Below, one piece after another: positions 57,044 through 64,000 of a stretch of DNA of 64,000 nucleotides. Source of the stretch: Breviolum minutum Mf 1.05b.01. Taxonomy: Eukaryota; Sar; Dinophyceae; Suessiales; Symbiodiniaceae. A model generated the notes under the pieces. It saw nothing but the letters and a program-made list of their open reading frames with translations. It was not told where the DNA came from and did no database searches. Position 1 is the first letter of the stretch. Every line of letters starts with the position of its first letter. The stretch lies in assembly GCA_000507305.1 (NCBI GenBank), contig DF239129.1, forward strand, positions 1 to 64,000, in the 5' to 3' direction. The position numbers and the translations under genes are program-made.

Positions 57044-57656
57044 ATGAGTCAAGGGCCGGGGGGCATCTTCATCCCCAATATTGATCCGGTCAGCTTCAAT
57101 CATGCGTTGACAACAGTGCTGATGCAAGAAAACCCCAACCCCACCAGGTAGGTCCCCACGGCATTTTCCTGACTGCAAAAAAGATGCTATGCTGAATGAC
57201 CAAAAATCCTTGTGGTAGTTCTATTTGCGTTGTAGCTAGACACTGAATTCTCGAAGATGGCATTGATGCAGTGCTGAGGTTACCATTGAAGTCCAACCTG
57301 GTGATCCCATTGCTCCTCCTCAACTTGTTGAGGTCTCTGTTGAACGCGTGGTAGATAGACCTACTGTCCCTCCCGATGCACCATCTCCTCAACCTTCACC
57401 ATCTGCCAATGAGCCCTTGAGACCTGCTGAGATGCGAGCAGAGGCTGCAGCAGGTCCCCCAATGGCTGTGGCTCTGACCTCGCCTGGAGTGGACGCGGAA
57501 GCACAAACCTCGATTTGTTTGGGTGCTGAAGTTTACATACCTGGATCTCCCACGGAGCTGCATAAAGATACGGAGCCTTTGGAAATGGAACACCCTCCAT
57601 TGGACGAGCAGCTCAAGGAGATGTGTGCTTTAATTCAGGCAAACCCAAGATGTTGA
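57044..57656 (+). CDS. Small Pro/Glu-rich protein, two exons
   Basis: Exon 1 (57044-57147) can start at ATG and reads MSQGPGGIFIPNIDPVSFNH then ALTTVLMQENPNPT, ending before GTAGGT. Exon 2 (57272-57656) follows GATGCAG and joins in phase 2 as SAEVTIEVQPGDPIAPPQLV, with VPPDAPSPQPSPSANEP and LDEQLKEMCALIQANPRC before TGA. The model gives about 163 residues. The N-terminal 35 residues look folded and the rest disordered. No family recognised; it could be part of a larger gene with 56.5 kb and 57.9 kb exons of like composition. Confidence 0.6.
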
Positions 57657-57904
57657 GATGTTTCAGGGGCATTTTGTAGTGAAATCTTGCAACTTGTAAA
57701 AGGAATGATCAAGACTGGGTCCAGGCAATATAGAAGGGGATATTAGATATCTAAATGAGATTTTTGTAGGGGATTTCCGTAAGGTTGGGGTTGCACGAAC
57801 CAAGCACATTCTTCGGGGGGGGCTTACTTTCTTCGAAAGCAAGGCAGTGTAGGAAAAAGTCAGTTGCTAAACTAAACGGTTGTTTTCCAAGCTCCAGTTT
57901 TTTT

Positions 57905-58082
57905 TTTTACGCCGGGATACTTCATTTGGCCGTTTCATGTCATTCATGACTTTGGCCTTTGGATCGCCTGTGAGGCCATGCGGTCTCAGCAGGAAGCAGC
58001 GGAAGCGGAGGAAGCTCAAGTTTCAGATGTGCCTGTTGATGTCAACCCCTCTGCACTCGCAACTGTTTCTGAACCCAGCCAG
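57905..58082 (+). CDS. Possible exon, Ala/Glu-rich
   Basis: One frame reads PGYFIWPFHVIHDFGLWIAC, then EAMRSQQEAAEAEEAQVSDV and NPSALATVSEPSQ, ending at GTGCCA. Its acidic, Val/Pro-rich end resembles the preceding gene. A basic frame over the same DNA is also open but less protein-like. Confidence 0.4.
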
Positions 58083-58089
58083 GTGCCAA

Positions 58090-58987
58090 TGAAAGGGAAA
58101 ACTGGGGAAATTGTGTTGTCCAAAACTATAGATATGAATTTATAGTATCAAAATGTGTGCATATTATATATGTACATATATTTATAACATAGATCTCATA
58201 AGAGTATACAGAATAAGTACAAATCAAATTTAAGTCACCACACCTCATTCAGTTTTACCAGAGAAAATTCTTCATACGCTTCGAATGATCTCTTGTGTGT
58301 TGTCCCATGTCCCACGACCTTGACGGATAGAAATATTGCACACAGCGCAGGGCTCTGGCTGAGCCCCTCTCGCGCTTTAAAGCTTTCTGAAGCCGTCATT
58401 TTTGTTGTATTTCTGGAAAACAGTTCCCCTTTCTATGCGAAAATTTTCTTGACAACCTTTGCTGCCTTCATGAAATCCGTCCAGGTTTTGAATTTACCAC
58501 ATATCTCACACAAAACATTTGCTTTACCTTTTTTCCCATATGAAGTATTTTGAATCATAATGTCAATTTTTCTTGAATGAGTTTGGAACAATTTACATCC
58601 CAGAATCATAAAACAAAAAACAACCAGCATAGACATAATGAACAACCTATATACTACATTCCTTGCACAAATTGAATCAAAAGATGCTCATTAGGCCTCG
58701 CGAGCATTCACGACTATGATAAAGCTAGACAAAAAGATATGGAAACATTACTCACATATACTCACATCATATAGAATTAAGAAATGCTCACTCGTTCGCC
58801 CATTGTCATGCATAACCCCGAATGGATTTACGATGAATAAGAACTAAGTTTCTACTCTTCATGAAAGCCAGACAGCTGCCTTTTCATAGGACTATTGAAA
58901 GATTCAATATGTATACATGTTTTTCCAGAGTATATACATACATAATATATATATATATATTTATCAATATACACATATCTATAATAC

Positions 58988-59019
<32 letters not shown>

Positions 59020-59600
59020 TCAAAGCATTGTGTGCATCCATCTCAGTTGGGAGTAGGTGAGACCTAATTTGGGATTCATTGCTCAAGACCAAAGTGCTTG
59101 AATCGAAGTATATAATCCAGCATTTATATTAACTGGAAATATTCGAGTGTGTTGTTGCACATATTTGAGTATTTGACTGAAACTATTTGAGTATTTGACC
59201 GAAGATGATTTAGTATGGAAGCATTGTCGCAACTAGTGGAGCTGAAAGCACGAAATCCAACCTTTTTCAGGTCATTCCTACAATGCAAGGCAAGGTTGTG
59301 CAAAGACAGAACATTCTTGCAAGAAGCTCGGATGTTGATGTTTTTTTTAGGGCTAAAGGGTGCTGAACCAGGACCGGCTTTTCCTGTTCCACAGTTATAC
59401 ACATCTTTGTAGATTTTTATAGTCTAAAGCGAGGTCACATAATTGGAGAGACAATCAGGAAAGATCAGGTCGGGCGGAACTATGTCATTACATTTACATA
59501 CATGAAACATGTATATGATTAATGAGGACATACATGTAATTTACACTTGAATGAGCCATTTCAATGATGCTGCTGCAACTCTGTTGGGATTAATAAGTCA
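58090..59600. other. AT-rich region without a supported gene
   Basis: Contains several (TA)n tracts between about 58941 and 59025 and no supported exon except a short hydrophilic frame near 59215-59400 (ELKARNPTFFRSFLQCKARL), which I do not call. Confidence 0.45.
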
Positions 59601-59621
59601 AACCGGCACCGGACAACAACA

Positions 59622-59654
59622 ACACTAACACTAACACTAACACTAACCAACACT

Positions 59655-59731
<77 letters not shown>

Positions 59732-59902
59732 GAACAAGAACAAGAACAACAAGAACAAGAACAACAACAACAAGAACAAGAACAAGAACAACAAGAACAA
59801 GAACAACAAGAAACAAACAAACAAACAAACGAACAAACAAGAAACAACAACAACAACAACAACAACAACAAACAACAAACAACAACAACAACAACAANNN
59901 NN

Positions 59903-59975
<73 letters not shown>

Positions 59976-60081
59976 GAACAAGAACAAGAACAACAAGAAC
60001 AAGAACAACAACAACAAGAACAAGAACAAGAACAACAAGAACAAGAACAAGAAGAACAACAACAACAAGAACAAGAACAAG

Positions 60082-60140
<59 letters not shown>

Positions 60141-60560
60141 GAACAACAACAACAACAAGAACAAGAACAAGAACAACAGCCACAACAAGAACAAGAACAA
60201 GAACAACAACAACAACAAGAACAAGAACAACAAGAACAACAAGAACAACAACAACAACAAGAACAACAAGAACAACAAGAACAACAAGAACAACAGGAAC
60301 AACAGGAACAACAGGAACAACAGGAACAACAAGAACAACAACAACAACAACAACAACACTAACAACACTAACAACACTAACAACACTAACAACACTAACA
60401 ACACTAACAACACTAACAACACTAACAACACTAACAACACTAACAACACTAACAAGACTAACAACACTAACAACACTAACAACAAGAACAACAAGAACAA
60501 CAAGAACAACAGTAACAACAGTAACCACAGAGCCAGTAACAACAACAGCAACAACAGCAG
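59622..60560. repeat. CAA / CAAGAA / CTAACAA microsatellite array
   Basis: About 900 bases of interspersed CAA, CAAGAA, CAGGAA and ACTAACA units, with a 5-base N run at 59898-59902. It is the reverse-complement class of the repeat at 1-234. The very long Leu/Val frames on the - strand are artefacts. Sub-blocks: (CTAACACTAACA) at 59624-59655 and (AACACTAAC)n at about 60355-60480. Confidence 0.95.
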
Positions 60561-60659
60561 CAACAAGGGACAAGGGGCAAGGGACCAACGACCATGACAG
60601 ACACACTTTCAGCCGCCGAGCCAAGCTGAATCCTGAAACCCTAAGGAACTGCCATGGGA

Positions 60660-61530
60660 GATCTTTGGAGTGTTCCAGCCCCTGGCCTCCGACGACCGGT
60701 TCCTCCGGACTCTTGCCGCAATTGCTGGGTATGTGGTGATATGTGGGCCCATTGAAAGTTGCTGGATGGTGAAATTGATGTCCTGACATTGGCAGATAGA
60801 TAGATTATCATGTAAGACATATTTTTGTTATAGTTACTGTACTGTGATATGATTGTTACACTTCTGAAAAAAACATCAGCCGCTTTTGCACCTGAGGATG
60901 GCAGCCCTCCAAATAGCGTGAGACGACGAGCGCAAACATTGCCAGCAGTGGGAAGTGAACATTCATTTGCTTCAGTTGTTTTTATCCAGAAATATTTTTT
61001 TCATTGGTCAATGTTTAGAAAGCTATAGATTTTGGATGGATGAGGCACACGCAGTCTATCCGGTCTATCCCCCTGCCTTAGATTTGTTACAGTTTCAAAA
61101 GGACTTGAACTGATATGAAATGCATCGAACTTTTACGTAAACTTAGTCTTTGCCACTAGTCCACTACCCAACCTTTACAGCGAATCTTTGGTGAACTCTT
61201 TTTCCTTCCAACTCAAATTTGGTCCTTTTCTCGGCAAGTGTGTTTTTTTTTCCAGGCCCAGAAATTCCCATACTATTCCCATAAGAATCCCTTGAAGTAT
61301 GGGAATTGGTATGGTTCCCGCTTCTGGGCTTTTTGATCCCACTATTTTTGTTGGGATCCCTTGGATTCGGAAACATCGGGGGAATGTCCCCGGTAAATCC
61401 CAGGTGAATCTCTCGCATGGTCTGGTGGCTTTGGGGCGCCTTCCCTTGGGTGTTTACCACTCCAAGAGCCACATGGCCCCCAGACACTTGGCGTTGGATA
61501 CGTTGGTATCCAGGCAAAATGGAAGACGAA
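60660..61530 (+). CDS. Unrecognised gene, three possible exons
   Basis: About 60663-60729 reads FGVFQPLASDDRFLRTLAAI. 60879-60975 (after ACATCAG) reads AFAPEDGSPPNSVRRRAQTL then PAVGSEHSFASV. About 61403-61530 reads VNLSHGLVALGRLPLGVYHS then KSHMAPRHLALDTLVSRQNG. These sit in order on the + strand and may belong to the gene that ends in the mini-exon array. Confidence 0.35.
61256..61329. mobile_element. Short nested inverted repeat
   Basis: GCCCAGAA (61256-61263) / TTCTGGGC (61322-61329) outside and ATTCCCATAC (61264-61273) / GTATGGGAAT (61298-61307) inside form a hairpin-capable 74-base element in a presumed intron after TTTTTCCAG. Confidence 0.5.
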
Positions 61531-61742
61531 GTCCTTGAGAATTTTGTATCATTTGCCTACCTGAAAAGAGTTGATTGCATTTGAATTGAAACTGATGATG
61601 AAACCTTCATTCACAGCGTTTTTCGCTACTGCCTGCACAGAATCTTGTGATGAGAATTGATAGATCAAACATGCCTTCCGTTTCAATACATCTTTGGTGG
61701 ATTTCTAGGTGTCTATTTCGAAAACCATGAACTCTGACACCC

Positions 61743-61970
61743 ATGGACTCAAATCAATCCTTGTGGCCTCTCAGGATCCGGCCCGTGCCCCGGCAGCTCC
61801 CACAGGGTCCGGAGGGAGGCCGCGAGCCGCGACTGTGGTCGGGTGATGCAAGGGGCACCGTGGAACAGCCCGAACCTGAAGTTCCCGTGTCTCCCTGCAG
61901 CACGCGTGCGACCCGTCTTGGAGATCCACGCTCCCTTGCTCCTTGGAGATCAATTGGGACGTTTTAAAAA
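61743..61970 (+). CDS. GC-rich exon, frame uncertain
   Basis: One frame, open from 61743 to 61967, reads REPRLWSGDARGTVEQPEPE then VPVSPCSTRATRLGDPRSLA. A second reads NSPNLKFPCLPAARVRPVLE then IHAPLLLGDQLGRFKNL. The DNA is much GC-richer than its flanks, which supports coding, but the frame cannot be fixed. Confidence 0.4.
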
Positions 61971-62169
61971 CTTGTAGGGATTTTTCCTCCAAAAGATGAA
62001 AACCCTTGCAATTTTGATTTCTGACCTGCGATGAAGAATTGTATGAAAAGTGGAGGTGCGTTTTTTTTGTGTTGTTGTGCTTTTACAAAAAAAATCCTGA
62101 GGACATTGATGGCAAGGGGGTTGCTATGTGTGATCCCAAGGCTAGAGGGGTTTAACACAATGGGGATCA

Positions 62170-62690
62170 GCATGGCATCAGCTGGCCTCGTTCTTCGGCA
62201 GGAAGTGGTGCTGGAGTTGCAGGAACTTAGAGAGCAAGTCAAACAGATCAAAGAGGTGCCAATGGAGGAAAACTCGATGTTTTTCGATTGAGTTTGGTAA
62301 TTACTCATAACATCATTGTTTTTTCCCTGCGAGGTTTCAGGATGAGATGCAATATATTAGGGGGTGTAAAGTTTGGGAAAGCGGAAGGGGAAAACACGTT
62401 TTATTTTGATACGCAAGTTGTAAGACAGAAATACCTTTGCTTTCACAGAAGACGAGATTTGGTGTTTTTTTGCGCAGGCTCTTAGTCCAGAATCCTTGCA
62501 GAAGCAGGTGGCTCTTTTTTTGAATCATGGAGCAGTGGTGGGTGGAAAAGAGTCACACCAAGGGGTTAGTTTTTCATTTGGAAATGATGTGAATCTTGTG
62601 GGGTGGTCATTGGCATCCCCAAGACCTGCCCCAGGTTGTAGCGATAATGCCCACCCTGGAGAAGGCGGGACAGGTGCGCCCTTCTTCTGT
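62170..62690 (+). CDS. Unrecognised gene, coiled-coil and further exons
   Basis: About 62170-62256 reads LVLRQEVVLELQELREQVKQ then IKE and ends at GTGCCA; this is a heptad-like coiled coil. 62478-62560 (after TGCGCAG) reads ALSPESLQKQVALFLNHGAV then VGGKESHQ. About 62622-62692 reads LPQVVAIMPTLEKAGQVRPS. They lie in order upstream of the duplicated mini-exons and are likely the same gene. Confidence 0.4.
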
Positions 62691-62963
62691 TAGGGTTTGA
62701 TGCCGCCACAAGCCGTTTAAGCCCATGCACAAGAATTCTTCCAGGGCTTCATATAACCCTGGGTCAGACATGCCCTCGTTGAAATTACATGAAATTACAT
62801 CTACATGTTGAGGAAGTTTCTTTCCCAAGCAGTGTGCTTGCACTCACTTTCATTCCTTCATTCCTTAGAATGGAACATCTTATTGATTTCTATATTACAT
62901 TCTTGCAGCGAAATCTTGAGCATGATCATGACATGATCTCCCGATCTGATTTGATACTGTGGA

Positions 62964-63047
62964 TGGCTGAAATCCTGCACCACCTGGGATGTATAAAACC
63001 CTGGAAATAGTGGGGTAAACTACCTAACTGGTGCAGGATTTCAGCCA
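62964..63047 (-). mobile_element. Inverted-repeat element, family B
   Basis: TGGCTGAAATCCTGCACCA (62964-62982) is exactly mirrored at 63029-63047 (19 bases). The part from 62964 to about 63025, reverse-complemented, closely matches the element at 24620-24690 (GGTAGTTTA...CATCCCAGGTGGTGCAGGAT). This is the most complete copy of the family. Confidence 0.8.
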
Positions 63048-63408
63048 TGAACAGTAGCACCGCAATTTGCTGGGATGGGAGACTTGATCTTAGATTCGGA
63101 AAGGATGCTTCTTGCATTGGGTTCCAGTGTCCATTGCGGGAAGAACGGTGTTTTTTTTGCCTTTCAAAGAAGGATGACGTTTTTGAGAATCGTATCTTCA
63201 TGTCCGGAAGATCCTATTGAGAACACTCTAAACACACCAGGTAGAATCTTGTACTGCCATCACCGGCACAGCAAGGGCAGAGGCCTTGGCTGGGAGGTGG
63301 TCTGTAAATTTAACACAAAAATGCAAGAAACCGGGTTTTGCAACAAATGCTTCACTGCAAATTGGAATCCATATTCATAGGAAGCGTTGAGTGAGACAAG
63401 CCATTAAG

Positions 63409-63876
63409 ACCAAGGGGCCAGATGTTGGAGAACAGGAGGATCCACTTGGAGCAAAGCAGGTGTGGAGCGATCGCCACGGACTGCAGATGGTTTGGCAAAT
63501 TAGACCCATAAGCTGTGCTACTTATGTGTTGACTGCGTTGATGCGTGTTCCTTCGAAAGGCTTCACCCAAAGAGGAGGATGAATCAGCCGAGCAGGCAGA
63601 CCGCAGAGGGTCGAGTATGCTCTTGCATGGCATTTGATATCCTTGATTTGCCAGGCACTGCCCAAAGAGGAAGAGGATCCACTGCCAGCAAAGCAGGTGC
63701 ACTTAAAATCCTGCCGCAAAATTTGGGAAATTATGAAACTATGGATCGGATCAATGTTAGTTTTGTGTTTGCCATTTTTGGTGAATCTCCCCGTTTGTAG
63801 GTCCATCTCTTCTCATATTAAACATGAACTCCAGGTACCTTTGCCCAAAGATGAGGATCCACCCATTGCAAAGCAG
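63409..63876 (+). CDS. Array of duplicated mini-exons encoding PKEEDPxxAKQ repeats
   Basis: Four mini-exons encode variants of one acidic/basic repeat: 63409-63459 (GPDVGEQEDPLGAKQ), 63560-63595 (ASPKEEDESAEQ), 63655-63696 (ALPKEEEDPLPAKQ) and 63835-63876 (VPLPKDEDPPIAKQ). Each is preceded by AG and followed by GT or GC (GTGTGG, GCAGAC, GTGCAC, GCGACA). Each begins and ends in phase 0, so any number can be joined. The encoded repeat is hydrophilic and probably disordered. An upstream exon at about 63240-63300 (ESCTAITGTARAEALAGR) may lead into the array. The gene continues beyond the window end. Confidence 0.7.
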
Positions 63877-64000
63877 GCGACAAGTGCTCAACGGTAATAT
63901 CCTCGTGAGGTCCTAGGGACCCACCCTCTCAGCAACTTGGGATATCTGCAGAAGTTGAGAAGACAGGAACTTCAGGTGGACACTTTGGTGTAGTGTTGCA

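Noticed and set aside
59561..60789. Open frames of 300-380 codons (poly-Leu, poly-Val) on the - strand
   Set aside because: They are translations of the CAA/CAAGAA microsatellite, with N bases inside, and have no complex sequence.
1..64000. Search by eye for CRISPR arrays, rRNA and tRNA genes, bacterial operons and classical transposases
   Set aside because: No regularly spaced direct repeats, no convincing T-loop/acceptor stems and no transposase or reverse-transcriptase motifs were seen; the organism is eukaryotic. A tRNA or covariance search was not possible here.

Overview
The window looks like nuclear DNA of a dinoflagellate, most like a Symbiodiniaceae or Polarella-type genome. Seen in the sequence: many short exons separated by introns of about 50 to 500 bp; acceptors that are nearly always AG followed by G; donors that include GC and apparently GA as well as GT; almost all genes on the + strand; an intronless CDK with a degenerate copy of the dinoflagellate spliced leader just upstream; a Mei2-type RRM protein and a PPR protein; and many short inverted-repeat elements in introns. 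The species assignment is inference.

Layout. 1-280 is a TTG/TTCTTG microsatellite. 2.1-4.0 kb encodes a pentatricopeptide (PPR) protein, and 4.4-6.1 kb ends with the C-terminal RRM of a Mei2-like protein. 6.8-13.3 kb and 13.7-16.4 kb hold many short exons of one or two unrecognised proteins, the second ending in an Asp/Glu-rich tail. 16.7-19.0 kb encodes a Gln/Ala/Pro-rich protein. 19.7-21.2 kb holds exons that read only on the - strand. 21.3-28.0 kb is exon-poor, with scattered exons and a divided J-domain at 26.5-27.0 kb. An intronless PSTAIRE-type CDK lies at 29.3-30.2 kb. 31-35 kb contains a P-loop exon and other fragments. 35.2-37.8 kb is repeat-rich with a 99-base gap. 37.8-40.2 kb is an acidic multi-exon gene with a possible LOTUS/OST-HTH C-terminus. 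40.8-50.4 kb holds fragments of several unknown genes, including one with a CxxC...H...H finger. 51.0-52.5 kb is a phytanoyl-CoA-dioxygenase-like gene, and 52.8-53.5 kb encodes a WW-like protein. 56.5-58.1 kb encodes small acidic/proline-rich proteins. 59.6-60.6 kb is a CAA/CAAGAA microsatellite, the reverse-complement class of the one at the window start. 60.7-64.0 kb holds a further gene whose last visible part is an array of duplicated mini-exons and which runs off the window.

The genes do not form a pathway. The most unusual features are the duplicated symmetric mini-exons at the right end; at least two families of introner-like inverted-repeat elements, several with matching short flanking repeats that place splice sites at their ends; and the CDK retrogene with a relict spliced leader. 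Exon borders were chosen by eye from reading frame and splice signals and need transcript support. Many small exons will have been missed.
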